Source: G963720515 sp963720515
GTDB taxonomy: Bacteria; Actinomycetota; Thermoleophilia; Gaiellales; Gaiellaceae
Direction of reading: 5' to 3'
Length of the DNA stretch: 64,000 nucleotides
Assembly (NCBI GenBank): GCA_963720515.1
Contig: OY970397.1
Coordinates: 2,232,001 to 2,296,000 of the forward strand
Shown: positions 1 through 10,705 of the stretch, piece after piece
How the letters are laid out: every line of letters starts with the position of its first letter
Position numbering within the stretch: position 1 is the stretch's first letter
The notes under the pieces: model-generated
What the model was told of the DNA's origin: nothing
Seen by the model: only the letters and a program-made list of their open reading frames with translations
The model's database searches: none
Program-made: the position numbers and the translations under genes

Positions 1-2381
1 GGAGAAGCTCGCCGGCGTCGACGTGAACCACGTCGGCGGGTCGACGATCATCGTGTCGCGGGCCGGGTACGTGCCGACGATCGGGCTGTTCACGCCGCCC
101 GTGTTGTCCCAGTACACGATGCCGCTGCGGCCCGCGCCCGTCCTGCTCGCGGGCGTGAGGCCCGTGACCTGGGTGCCGGTGACGAGGAAGTTCGCCCCGT
201 TCGAGCCGGCGCCGACGTAGCCGCCGCCCGCGGCGAAGAACGCCGTGAGCCGGGCCCGTCCCGTTACGTTCGATGCAGCCGGGTACGCGCCGGTGTTGAA
301 GATGACGTCGTAGCCCGCCAGCGGGTCGGTCGGAGCCGTGTTGATCGTATTGGTGGAGATCGGGTCGGCCTGGAACCCGAGGTTCCGGAGCGACCAGACG
401 TCCTGGTTGACCGCGCCCGTGAGGACGGCGATCTTCGGTGCCGCGACCGGCTCGAGGCCGGCCGGGAGCGAGGAGGCGGACACCTTCGCGAACGAGATGC
501 CCTTGCCCGAGCCTGCGGCGTCGAGCGCGGCTCGTGCGCTGGCGCCGAACACGATCGTGCCGGCCGGGAACGTCTGACCGCCGGCCGTGAACGACGCGGT
601 TGCGAGCTGCGCCGCCGTCCCGCCCGTGAGGAGCCCGTTCAGGACCCGAACGGCGGAGGCGGAGTCGATGCGCAGGATGTAGCGGTCGGTCGAGGCGGGC
701 TTCTTGTCCTTGCCCTTACCGTCCTCGACGCCGCCGCCCAGGGCGTTCGGCTTCTTGAGCTCGACCTTGTTCAGCTTCAGGTGCGAGCCGCGCGGGATCT
801 GGACGACGTCCGCGCCCCAGAGCGCGCCGTGGCTCCAGGCGCCGGGCGGCGCGTAGAGCTGGCTGATGGAGGCCGAGATGTCGTCACCGATGTCGAGCGC
901 GGTCTCCGCGAGGCCGCGGTGCGCCTGCTTCATGTCCACGACGTAGGAGCCCTTCTCGTACTTCTTGCCGCCGAAGGACAGGTCCTTCTTGAGCTCCCAC
1001 ACGCGGATCCCGTTGAAGAAGAGCCACCCCACGAGGCGATTCGCCTCGGCGTCGGAGCGCTGGCCTGCACCGACCGGGATGACGTAGGCATCCGGGTACT
1101 CGTGCATCCAGTTGTTCGCCACGTCGAACGGCGCCGGGCAGCACGCGGGTCGCGCCTCGCCGTGGACGCCGCGCCGGTAGATCTCGACCGTGTCCCACAT
1201 GAGGTCGTGCCGGTTCGCGATGTCGAACTTGAGCGTCGACTCCGCGACCGTGTATTGCGCCGTCCGCGAGCCGATCCGGCCGCGCGGGAAAGGCAGCGTC
1301 GTGCCGGGCACGCCGCAGCTGGTGCCGGTCGAGTTGCACATCTCGACCGTCGATCCGTTCAGGCCGACGAGCTGCGAGTACATCGGCGTGTAGAACGGGC
1401 CCCAGTCGTCCCAGCCCTCGGCGACGGCCGGGCCGGGCGTGGTGCCGTCCGGGCAGATGCCGGACGGGGCGGAAGATCGCCGTCCGAGCACCAGTCGTTG
1501 ATCGGCCGCGTGATCGCCATGCCAATCGCGTTCATCGCCGCCTCGTTCGCGTCGATGCGCGACTGGTTCCACTTGAGCCAGAGGTCGTAGTCGATGCCGG
1601 GGTTGTGCGGCTTCGTCGTCGCCTCGACGAGCGTCGGCGTAACGTAGCCGTGCTGGTCGAGGAGCTCCGGCGCGAGGTACTTCTGGATCTCGCGAATCGT
1701 GTTCTTCGTCTCCGACTGCGACTGCGTGAGCCAGTCGCGGTTCAGGTCGAAGTTGTTCGAGTTCGCGCGCTGGTTGAGGATGTGGCCGTCCGGGTTGTGG
1801 ATCACGTCGAAGACGATGATCGAGTGGTCGAGGACGTCGTCCACCCACGGGTCCGTCCCGTACGGGGTCGTCGCGAGACGCTCGATCATGTTCAGGTCCG
1901 CGTCGATGCCCTCGGACTCGTTCCCGTGGATCCCGGCCTGGATGAAGAGCGGGATCTTGAAGTTCGCGCCCCAGTGGTCGAGAAGCCGCTGGGCCTTGTC
2001 CGGCTTAAGGAGCTCGGTGCGGCGGAGCTTCTTCCACCGGTCGTAATCGCGCCGCTGCGCCTTGGTGTCGCGGGCGTTGAAGACGACGATGTACATGTCC
2101 TTGCCGAGCGCGGACTGGCCGCTGACGTGGAACGTCATGCGGTTGCCGAGCTGGCGCGACTGGATGTCCTCGAGGGTGCACCCGATCGCGTACCACGGAA
2201 TGTGCGGGTAGCTGCCGACCGGGTGGGTCGGCAGGCTCCCGTCTGGAAGCGCGGCGACCCCGTCGGGCTCAGGGGTGCCGCACCATGGGGGGCCGATGGC
2301 CGCTCCGGCAGTTCCCGCCGTGAGGAATGGGACGGCGAGGACGGCCGCGAGCACGAGCCACTTGCTCAATCGGCGTGTCAC
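1..2381 (-). CDS. Secreted M14-family zinc carboxypeptidase, partial and frameshifted
   Basis: Exported metallopeptidase of the M14 family, which removes C-terminal residues from peptides using one zinc ion. The GTG start at 2381 follows an AGGAGG site and opens a clear signal peptide (VTRRLSKW then a hydrophobic run ending TAGTAGAA). The zinc-binding pair lies in IHGNESEG (about residue 155), followed by NPDGH, DLNRDW and the third ligand candidate in DQHG. Near position 1472 the frame breaks inside a C-rich run. In the next frame the protein continues without a stop (GICPDGTTPGPAVAEGWDDW...) through a C-terminal domain rich in ITAPTD/AGYDV-like beta segments to the window edge, so the true C terminus is not seen. 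The frameshift needs one added base or two removed. It is divergent from the S15 peptidase at 2598, with about 216 bp between them. Confidence 0.85.
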
Positions 2382-2597
2382 ATGAACCTCCTGCTGATGG
2401 GTCAGGGCGTGTCGAACGGTGGAGCCGCCCCCTGGTCGAGTCCCGGCGACCGGCCGTTCGGCCCGCCGTTCATACGCCACCTTCGCCCAGGAGTCAAGAA
2501 ACATCCCGAGGCCGATCCCAAGGTCTACAAATGCGAAGAACCGTGATACAAGTACGCGGTTTCTGCGGCTTTCTCAAGCCCCACCAGGGAGGGAACC

Positions 2598-5500
2598 ATG
2601 AGAGGACGAAGGGCAGGCCGCCTCGCCGCTGCGCTTGCGACCGCGTTCTGCGCGCTCGCCGCCACCGGGACGGCCGCCGCGGTCGACCCGCCGAGCATCG
2701 TCGTCACGGACGGTGTGACCCAGCCGGTCTTCAGCTATTCGACCGCGATCCGCGAGCGCGTGTGGATCCCGGTGCCGGGCGTGGACCAGAACTCGGACGG
2801 CGTCGTCGACCGGGTTGCGGTGGACATCATCCGGCCGGAGGAGACGAACGCCGGGCTCAAGGTGCCGGCGATCATCGACACGAGCCCGTACTACACGTCG
2901 CTCGGCCGCGGCAACGAGTCCGAGTTCCTCCACAGCTCGTCCGCGACGCAGGCGGACAAGTTCCCTCTGTACTACGACAACTACTTCGTCCCGCGCGGCT
3001 ACGCCTTCATCGCCGCCCAGGCGGTCGGAACCGGATGGTCGACCGGCTGCCCGCTCCACGGCGGCCCCGGTGACGTCGCAGGCTTCAAGGCCGTGATCGA
3101 CTGGCTGCGCGGCCGCACGCCGGGCTACGACAGCCAGACGACGAGCGACACGCCCGTCACGGCCGATTGGGACAACGGCAAGAACGCCATGTTCGGGAAG
3201 TCCTACGATGGGACGTTCGCGAACGGCGTCGCCGCCACGGGCGTCGAGGGCCTGACGACCATCGTTCCGATCTCGGCGATCTCCGCCTGGTACGACTACT
3301 CCCGGTCGAACGGCATCCGCCTGAACACCGGGACGCACTACCCCGCGAACCTCTCGAACGCGATCACGCAGAACAGGCAGGTGTCGGACCTCGGCGTCGC
3401 GCCGCCGTCGAACAACGCGTCGTGCGCGGCCTCGCGGAGCGCGATGAGCCTGATCGACGGCGACGCGGACGGGAACATCAACACGTTCTGGGACGATCGC
3501 GACTACAACAAGAACGTCGGCAACGTGAAGGCGGCGGTCTTCGCGTCGCACGGCCTGAACGACGACAACGTCAAGCCGGACCACTTCTCCAAGTGGTGGG
3601 CCGGCCTCGCGGCGAACAACGTGCCGCGCAAGGTCTGGTTCACGCAGACCGGTCACGTGGATCCGTTCGACTACCGCCGCGCGACCTGGGTCTCGACGAT
3701 CCACCGCTGGTTCGACTACTGGCTCCAGGGTGTCCCGAACGGGATCATGGACGAGCCCAAGGCCATGATCGAGACGGCGCCGAACGTCTTCGAGGACCAG
3801 CCCGACTGGCCGCTCCCCGGAACGAAGCCGATCAACGTGTTCCTCCGTGGCGGCGCCACTACGGCCGTCGCCGGGAACCTCGGCGTGAGCTCGGGCGGAC
3901 CCCTCGCCACGCGGCTCCTCACCGACAGTCCGGGCCAGTCCGAGAACACGACGATCTCGAACCCAACCGGGTCGCAGACGAACCGGCTCGTGTTCCTCTC
4001 CCAGCCGCTCGCGGCGCCGCTCCGGCTCTCGGGCACGCCGATCGTGGACACGTTCGCGTCGTTCAACAAGACGTCGGCGAACGTCGGCACGCTGATCGTG
4101 GACTACAACGCGACCGCGTTCCCGAAGATCACGCGCAACGGCGAAGGGATCACGACGACGAGCACGTCCACGTGCTGGGGTGAGGCGTTCGGCATCGACG
4201 ACGCCTGCTACTTCGAGGTGAACAAGCCCTCGACGAACGTGACGAGCTGGCGCGTCTCGAAGGGCGTCCTCGACGCGCAGAACCGGCTGTCGTACTTCAC
4301 CGACACACCGCTGACCGTCGGCGCCAACACCGAGCTCAAGTACCCGACGCTGCCGACGGACTACACGTTCGCGGCCGGGCACCAGATCGGCGTCATCCTG
4401 GTGTCGAACTACGTGAGCTACTCGACGATCACGAACACGACAGCGCCGATTGCCCAGCTCACCGTGGACACCCAGCAGTCGAAGGTGATCCTCCCGATCG
4501 TGGGCGGCTACTCGGCCGCGGTCGCAAGCGGGATCACGGACTCCGTCGCGCCGGTGCTCCACCTGCCGGCGAACATCACAGTGGACGCGACCGGGCTCAC
4601 GACGCCGGTCTCCTACACGGCCACGGTCACGGACGACGCCGACCCGAACCCGACGATCACGTGCACGCCGGCGTCGGGCTCGTCATTCCCGGTCGGCACG
4701 ACGTTGGTCAGCTGCAACGGGCAGGACGGCGGCGGCAACACGGCGAGCGGTTCCTTCACGGTGACGGTGACGGACTCGACCGCCCCGACCTCGAACGCGA
4801 CGCTCTCCGGCACGCCGATCCTCGGCTGGCTCCGGCCGCCGACGGCGACGATCACCGCGAGCGACGTCGCGCCGGGCCTCTCCGGCATCCAGAAGATCGA
4901 GTACCGGCTGGACGGCGGCGCGTTCCAGACGTACACCGCCCCGTTCGTCATCTCCGGTGACGGGCCGCGGCTCCTCGAGTACCGCGCCGTGGACAACGCC
5001 GGCAACGTGGAGGCGCTCCACTCGCTCGCCTTCAAGGTGGACGGCAACGCGCCGGTGACGACGCCGAGCATCGCGAACGGCGGGACGTACGCGACGCCGC
5101 TCATCGCGCTCGACTCGACCGACGGGCTTGGCTCGGGCGTCGCGGCGATCCAGTACACGGTGGACGGCGGTGGGACCGTCTCCTACGACGGCCCGTTCTA
5201 CGTCACGGGCGACGGCTCGCACACGGTCACGTTCCGAGCCGTCGACCTGACCGGCCTCGTCGAGACGACGAAGACGCTGACCTTCAGCGTCGACGCGACG
5301 CCGCCCGCGACCAAGGCGACGCTCTCGCCGGCGGCCGGGCTCGACGGGTTCTACGACTCGCCGACGACGGTGACCCTCTCCGCGAACGACTTCAACGGAG
5401 CGGGGATCGCGTCGATCGAGTACCTCCTCGACAGCGGAGCGTGGACGACGTACGGCGGGCCGATCGCCGTCACCGGCGACGGGTCGCACACGATCCAGTT

Positions 5501-6099
5501 CCACGCGACGGACGCGATCGGCAACGTCGAGGCCGTGAAGACGAAGTCGTTCACGATCGACGCGACCGGGCCCGCGATCTCGATCACGGCGCCGACGGCC
5601 GGCGGGGAGTACCCGCTCGGCTCGAGCATCGCGTCGTCCTTCAGCTGCACCGACGCCGTCTCGGGCGTCGCGGGCTGCCTCGGGCCGAGCGTCTTCATGA
5701 CGAGCCCGGTCGGCAACCATACGTTCACCGTCACGGCGACCGACAACGCCGGCAACACGACGTCGGTGACGCGGACGTACCACGTCTACTACGGCGGCTT
5801 CGCCTGGGTGCGGCACGGTGACCGCGAAGCAGAACAAGACCGCCGCGGTGAAGTTCACGCTGGCCGGCGCCGACCGGGGCCTCGGGATCCTTGCCGCGGG
5901 CTCGCCGACGTCGCGCCAGGTGGACTGCACGACCGGCTCGCCGCTCGGCGCGCTCGCGCCGACGTCCGGCAGCCTGTCGTTCTCCGGCGGGACGTACACC
6001 TACTCGTGGAACGTGGGGAGCTGGCGGAACACCTGCCGCCAGTTCGTCCTCACGCTGGGCGACGGGACCGAGCACGTCTTCACGGTCCACGTCGGGTAG
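2598..6099 (+). CDS. Secreted S15 (Xaa-Pro/CocE-type) peptidase with HYR and Ig-like tail
   Basis: Large exported serine hydrolase of about 1166 aa. The ATG at 2598 follows GGGAGGG and begins a signal peptide (MRGRRAGRLAAALATAFCA). Residues about 30-640 form the X-Pro dipeptidyl-peptidase/CocE fold: nucleophile in GKSYDG, acid in HGLNDDN, catalytic His in TGHVDPFDY, then a PepX C-terminal jelly roll. A HYR-like domain follows (about 650-720), then four Ig-like repeats of about 90 aa carrying the recurring pattern IxxIEYxLD...GDGxHT...D.xGNVE. The last segment is a PxKF-type domain. At about 5810 the frame shifts in GCGGCAC; dropping one G gives WVRTVTAKQNKTAAVKF and carries on to the stop at 6097-6099. 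Sugar- or wall-binding by the repeats is only inferred. Confidence 0.88.
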
Positions 6100-6110
6100 C
6101 TCTCGATAAG

Positions 6111-6146
6111 CGCGGCGCGGCCCCTCTTCGCAGGGGTCGCGCCGCG
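6111..6146 (+). terminator. Strong GC hairpin after the S15 peptidase
   Basis: CGCGGCGCGGCCCCT pairs with AGGGGTCGCGCCGCG around the loop CTTCGC, a few bases after the peptidase stop. There is no clear T-run, as is common in high-GC actinobacteria, so this is a likely rather than proven terminator. It separates the peptidase from egtB. Confidence 0.6.
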
Positions 6147-6225
6147 CCGTGGACCGAACCGCGGCGTCCGGCGCGGCGAATCTCCGAGTGAGTACGCTGG
6201 GACGTTCCCGCACGAGGAGTCCACG

Positions 6226-7372
6226 CTGCCGCCCGCGTCCACCGATAGCCGGACCGCGCTCGCGACGGAGCTCGACGCCGCGCGGCACTCGACGATCGCG
6301 CTGCTCGCCCCGTTCGACGACGAGGAGCTCCAGACGCAGTGGTCGCCGCTCCAGTCGCCGCTCGTGTGGGACCTCGCGCACATCGGCTACTTCGAGGACG
6401 TCTGGATCGGCCAGCGGCTCGGCGGCCTGCCGCCGCTGCTCGCCGAGGGCGACGACCTCTACGACGCGTTCGCCCACGAGCGCGCGGGCCGCGGCGAGCT
6501 GCCGCTCCTCGACCCCGCCGCCGCGCGCGACTACCTGGAGCGCGTCCGCGACCGGACGCTCCGAACGCTCGAGGACGCGCCGCTCGACGGCGACGACCCG
6601 CTCCTCCGGCGCGGCTTCGCCTTCGGCCTCGTCGTCCAGCACGAGCGCCAGCACCAGGAGACGCTGCTCCAGACGATCCAGCTCTCCGGGCTTCCGCACC
6701 CCGGCGGTGCGCCTGCGCCCGTGGCCTCGTCCGGCGAGACCGTCGTCGAGGCCGGCACGCGCGCGGTCGGCACGGACGACGCGCCGTGGGCCTACGACAA
6801 CGAGCGGCCCTCACACGCGGTCGAGCTCGGCGCGTTCGCGATCGACGTGCGCCCGGTGACGACGGTCGAGTTCGGCGGCGTTCATCGAAGCGGGCGGCTA
6901 CGCCGACGAGCGGCTCTGGTCGGACGAGGGCCTCGCCTGGCGCGCCGCCGAGAACGCGACGGCCCCGCTCCACTGGGAGGACGGAACCGTCAAGCGCTTC
7001 GGCCGCGACGAGCCGCTCGACCCGGACGAGCCCGTGCAGCACATCTCGTTCCACGAGGCCGAGGCGTACGCGCGCTGGGCGGGCAAGCGCCTGCCGACCG
7101 AGGCCGAGTGGGAGACCGCCGCCAAGGCGGGGGCGATCGACGGGATCGGCGAGGTCTGGGAGTGGACGAGCTCGCTCTTCGGCGGCTACCCGGGCTTCAG
7201 CGCCTTCCCGTACCCCGAGTACTCGGAGGTCTTCTTCGGCGACGAGTACCGGGTGCTGCGCGGCGGCTCCTGGGCAACGCATCCGCTGGTGGCTCGCCCG
7301 ACCTTCCGGAACTGGGACTACCCGATCCGCCGGCAGATCTTCGCCGGCCTGCGCTGCGCGCGCGACGCATGA
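6226..7372 (+). CDS. egtB: Ergothioneine biosynthesis sulfoxide synthase EgtB, frameshifted
   Basis: Non-heme iron enzyme that joins trimethylhistidine (hercynine) to a thiol donor in ergothioneine synthesis. The N-terminal DinB-like part shows the iron-ligand signature: His in DLAHIGYFE and HxxxH in VQHERQHQET. The C-terminal FGE-sulfatase-like part has PVQHISFHEAEAYARWAGK, LPTEAEWE and VLRGGSWATH. The frame breaks near 6880 in TTCGGCGGCG; removing one G restores EFAAFIEAGGYADERLW. The exact start is unresolved. The conserved frame is open upstream of GTG 6364 (DSRTALATELDAARHSTIALL precedes it) without an in-frame ATG/GTG, so 6226, a CTG seven bases after GAGGAG, is a guess. It overlaps egtD by ATGA. 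No egtA or egtC is in the window. Confidence 0.88.
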
Positions 7373-8353
7373 GCGAGACCGCCGCCGCACCGACGATCGA
7401 CGTCCTGCTCGGCCCGCAGGACCGCCAGGCCGCCCTCGAGCACGACGTCCGCGAGGGCCTCACCGCGACGCCGAAGCGCATGCCGCCGAAGTGGCACTAC
7501 GACGAGGAGGGCTCCCGGCTCTTCTCGCTCATCACCGAGCTGCCCGAGTACTACCTCACGCGCCGCGAGCGCGAGATCCTCGAGGCGCACGCGGACGACA
7601 TCGCCCGGGAGTCCGGCGCCGACACGCTGGTGGAGCTCGGCGCCGGGACCTCGCAGAAGACACGCCTCCTCCTCGATGCCATGCGCGACGCCGGCCTGCT
7701 TCGGCGCATCGTCCTGCTCGACGTGGACGAGGCGACGCTCCGGATGAGCGCGGCCGCGCTCGCGGACGAGTACGCCGGCGTCGAGGTCTGCGGCGTCGTG
7801 GGCGACATCCAGCGCCATCTCGGCGAGCTGCCGCGCGGCGGGCGGCGGATGATCGCGTTCCTCGGCTCGAGCATCGGCAACTTCCTGCCGGAGGAGCGCG
7901 CCGAGTTCCTCGCCGCGCTCTACGCCGTCGATGGATCGCGGGGAGACGTTCTTGCTCGGCGCTGACCTGGTGAAGGATCCCGAGCGCCTCGAGGCCGCCT
8001 ACGACGACGCGGCCGGCGTCACCAGGCGCTTCTCGCTCAACCTTTTGCACGTCCTGAACAAGGAGCTCGGCGCCGACTTCGACGTCTCCCTCTGGCGCCA
8101 CGTCCCGCGCTGGGACGCCGAGCGCGAGCTCATGGACATCCGCCTCCGCTCGGTCGCCGAGCAGGTCGTCTACTTCCCGACGCTCGACCTCGAGGTGCGC
8201 TTCGCAGAGCGCGAGGAGCTCCACACGGAGATCAGCGCGAAGTTCCGCCGCGAGCCCCTCGAGCGGGAGCTCGGCGAAGCGGGTCTCGAGCCGCGTGCGT
8301 GGTGGACGGACGAGGGCGGCGACTTCGCGGTCTCGCTCTCGCTCGCGCTCTAG
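7370..8353 (+). CDS. egtD: L-histidine N-alpha-methyltransferase EgtD, frameshifted
   Basis: SAM-dependent enzyme that trimethylates histidine to hercynine, the first step of ergothioneine synthesis. The start ATG overlaps the egtB stop. Visible family motifs are PPKWHYDEEGSRLF, EYYLTRREREIL, the SAM loop VELGAGTSQKT, FLGSSIGNF and, after the break, LGADLVKD and NLLHVLNKELG. The frame breaks at about 7930 in GTCGATGG; dropping the C gives LYAVMDRGETFLLGADLVKD, the expected sequence. The stop TAG (8351-8353) lies in a CTAG that also holds the stop of the convergent superoxide dismutase gene. With egtB it forms a two-gene operon for a low-molecular-weight thiol antioxidant. Confidence 0.92.
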
Positions 8354-8956
8354 CCGACCGCCTCGAAGCGCCGCGCCACCTCAGGCCAGTTCACGACGTT
8401 CCACCAGGCCGTGAGGTAGTCGGGCCGGCGGTTGCGGTACGTGAGGTAGTAGGCGTGCTCCCAGACGTCGATGCCGAGGAGCGGCGTGTCGCCCTGCATG
8501 ATCGGCGAGTCCTGGTTCGGCGTCGAGTACACGGCGAGCCCGGTGCCGTCGTGGACGAGCCAGCTCCAGCCGGAGCCGAACCGCTTGACGCCGGTGTCGT
8601 TCAGGAGCTCCTTGAGCGCGTCGACCGAGTCGAACGTGTCGGCGATCGCCTGGGCGAGCGCGCCCTCGGGCTCGCCGCCTCCGTCGGGGCTCATGATCTC
8701 CCAGAAGAGCGAGTGGTTGGCGTGCCCGCCGGCGTTGTTGCGGACGGCGGCCTGCTTGTCCTCGGGCAGCACGCTCGAGGTTCGTGAGGACGTGCTCGAT
8801 CGGCTTGTCCGCGAGCTCGGTGCCCTCGAGCGCCTTGTTCGCGTTGTCCACGTACGCCTGGTGGTGCTTGTCGTGGTGGAGCTGCATGGTCTCCGCGTCG
8901 ATCGTCGGCGCGAGCGCGTCGTAGTCGTACGGCAGCGGGGGAACCTCGAACGGCAT
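8350..8956 (-). CDS. sodA: Superoxide dismutase (Fe/Mn family), frameshifted
   Basis: Fe/Mn superoxide dismutase of about 200 aa, converting superoxide to peroxide and oxygen. The ATG at 8956 follows GAGAGGAGTAGCC. N-terminal metal ligand in LHHDKHHQAYV, second His in GGHANHSLFW, and the C-terminal Asp/His ligands in DVWEHAYYLTYRNRR match the family. A break at about 8778 is repaired by removing one C from GAGCGTG, giving NLEVLPEDKQAAVRNNAGG. The gene sits two bases downstream of the DUF72 stop and is presumably co-transcribed with it. Which metal is used cannot be read off with confidence. Confidence 0.92.
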
Positions 8957-8958
8957 GG

Positions 8959-9655
8959 CTACTCCTCTCTCGTCTTCGTCGCGAGCAAGGCTACAAGCCG
9001 CTCGGCGTACCGGGGAGCCGTCGGCTCGTCCTCGTGCTTGAAGTAGCCGAAGACCTCGATCCCGGCGGCGAGCAGCGGGCGGATCTCGTCCGGCGAGCGC
9101 CGTCAGGCCGGCGTCGTCGTAGGGCGGGTCGCGGAAGCGCAGGTAGCGGAAGGACGCGGCGCCGCCGAGCGCGCCCACGCGGGCGGCGCCGTGCTCGTCG
9201 AGGCGCGCCTGCACCTCGCGGTCGTCCCAGGAGTCGTGGCGGAAGTCGAGCGCGATCCGGATCTCCCGGTCGAGCGAGCCGAGGAGCAGGAGCAGGTAGC
9301 CGTCGTCGCGGGCCTGCGGCACCTTGACCCGGACCGGCCCGAGCCGGTCGCCGAGCCGCCGCACGGCGGTCACGAACGTCTCGAGCCCCTCGACGCGGCC
9401 GGTGAAGCGGCGGCTCATCGTCACCGCGAAGCGGAACCCGGGCGGGGTCTGGGCTGCCCAGCGCTCGAACTGCGCATCCTCCGGCAGGCGGTAGAAGGTG
9501 TTGTTCAGCTCGACCGTCGCAAGGCGCCCGGAGTAGAAGCCGAGGAAGTCCTCGGGCTTCGCGTCGGCGGGGTAGAACCCGCCCTTCCAGGACGGGTAGG
9601 AGAATCCCGATGCGCCGACATGGGCCGGCGCTAGACTCGCTCGCGTGACGGTCAC
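8959..9655 (-). CDS. DUF72 (YecE-like) family protein, frameshifted
   Basis: TIM-barrel DUF72 protein of unknown function. The hallmark N terminus VGASGFSYPSWKGGFYP, then TVELNNTFYRLP, ALDFRHDSW and RYLRFRDPPYDD are visible. Removing one G from CGCCGGACG near 9105 restores the standard ending DEIRPLLAAGIEVFGYFKHE. The only in-frame start is GTG 9655, which sits in the palindrome GTGACGGTCAC together with the GTG of thyX on the other strand. It lies directly upstream of the SOD gene (spacing 2 bp), hinting at a redox or metal context, which is inference only. Confidence 0.85.
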
Positions 9656-10352
9656 GACCGACGTGATACCCGAGAACACCATCGAGGTGCTCGACCACGG
9701 CTTCGTCCGGCTGGACGATTCGATGGCGAGCGACCTCTCTGTCGTGAACGCCGCGCGGGTCAGCTTCGCCCGACGCAAGGACGTGATGGACGAGTCCGAC
9801 GAGGGCCTGATCCGTTTTCTCATGCGGGACAGGCACGGCACGCCCTTCGAGCACAACGCCTTCCGGTTCCACATTCGCTGCCCGATCTTCGTCGCGCGCG
9901 AGTGGATGCGGCACCGCGTCGGGTCGTTCAACGAGTTCTCGATGCGCTACGCCAAGGCGACCGACGACTTCTACGTGCCCGAGGCCGACGACGTGCGGTC
10001 GCAGGTCGGCAAGCCGGGCGCGTACTCGTTCGAGCCGGTCTCGCCCGAGCTCGCCGAGCAGACGCGCGAGGAGCTCCGCGCCGTCTACGAGCACGCCTTC
10101 GAGACCTACGAGCGGCTCGTCGAGGCGGGCGTCGCCCGCGAGCTCGCCCGGTCGGTGATGCCGGTCGGCGCCTACACCGAGTTCTTCTGGACGGTCAACG
10201 CGCGCTCGCTCATGAACTTCGTCTCGCTCCGCGCGGCGGAGACCGCCCAGCGCGAGATCCGTCGCTACGCCGATGCCTGCGAACGCTTCCTCGCCGAGGC
10301 GATGCCGGTCACGCACGGCGCCTTCGTAGCGGCCGGCCGCGTCGCTCCTTAA
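9645..10352 (+). CDS. thyX: Flavin-dependent thymidylate synthase ThyX
   Basis: Makes dTMP from dUMP with FAD, NADPH and methylene-tetrahydrofolate. The signature RHRx7S is present as RHRVGSFNEFS followed by MRY (about residue 90). FRFHIRCPIFVAREW and ETAQREIRRYADA are also typical, and 235 aa is a normal length. GTG start. No thyA or dihydrofolate reductase of the classical type is seen nearby, consistent with a ThyX-dependent folate economy. The stop TAA (10350-10352) lies in the left arm of the structured repeat that follows. Confidence 0.96.
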   Translation: MTVTTDVIPENTIEVLDHGFVRLDDSMASDLSVVNAARVSFARRKDVMDESDEGLIRFLMRDRHGTPFEHNAFRFHIRCPIFVAREWMRHRVGSFNEFSMRYAKATDDFYVPEADDVRSQVGKPGAYSFEPVSPELAEQTREELRAVYEHAFETYERLVEAGVARELARSVMPVGAYTEFFWTVNARSLMNFVSLRAAETAQREIRRYADACERFLAEAMPVTHGAFVAAGRVAP

Positions 10353-10524
10353 TCGAACCCGACCCGGAACGAAGCCTTGAGCCCTCGGGCCGCGCTGGAC
10401 GCTGCGAGGACGGCGTCCTCGGTCGCGCCCGTAGCCTCCGGCTACGAACGCGACGCTGCGTCCTTGCCTCGCACCGCCCATCGCACCCCGAGAGCGAAGC
10501 GTCATTCCGGGCCGGGTTCTTAAG
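10350..10524 (+). repeat. Structured nested-hairpin repeat, copy 1
   Basis: An outer stem pairs GAACCCGACCCGGAA (10355-10369) with TTCCGGGCCGGGTTC (10505-10519), one mismatch, and extends through CTTAA on both sides to include the thyX stop codon. Its loop contains a core (10378-10496) that recurs at 16057-16176. The core has the palindrome GAGGACGGCGTCCTC, the hairpin CGTAGCC-TCC-GGCTACG flanked by GTCGCG/CGCGAC, and the conserved tail CTCGCACCGCCCATCGCACC. Copy 2 has a different outer stem. No coding potential is apparent. It may act as a terminator or be a small mobile repeat or an RNA domain. Confidence 0.8.
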
Positions 10525-10705
10525 CGAAGCGCAAGCGAGCGGCAAGCAAACGCGCCAATTCCCGGCAGCGTTCTGCACACCTTTCGCAAGCGTTCGTCGC
10601 AGGCTCTAGGACGCTCGCCCAGACCGGCGTAGCTTCGCCCACGTTCGCATCGTCGGTCGGGCCGCGCGCCCAGTGATCGCGCGGCCCCGGGGAAAGGAGC
10701 AGGTC
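10525..10705. other. Gene-free stretch before the secreted protein gene, with a 5' hairpin
   Basis: Together with copy 1 of the repeat this makes a 353-bp gap without a gene. Apart from AGCGAAGCGCAAGCGAGC-like purine/cytosine runs, the clear structure is GGGCCGCGCG (10659-10668) pairing perfectly with CGCGCGGCCC (10678-10687) around a nine-base loop. It ends nine bases before the GGAG site of the next gene. It could be a terminator for upstream transcription or a leader hairpin limiting translation. Confidence 0.55.

Noticed and set aside
884..1525. Separate gene in the minus-strand frame at 884-1525
   Set aside because: It is a shadow; the M14 peptidase continues through this stretch in the adjacent frame after the break near 1472.
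2574..4562. Long antisense frame of 662 aa opposite the S15 peptidase
   Set aside because: It is Arg/Asp-rich without motifs and mirrors the codon bias of a clearly real gene; such frames are normal in GC-rich DNA.
5800..5830. Programmed ribosomal frameshifting in the S15 peptidase and other broken genes
   Set aside because: Too many unrelated genes are affected, without slippery sites or downstream pseudoknots in common; insertion errors explain them.
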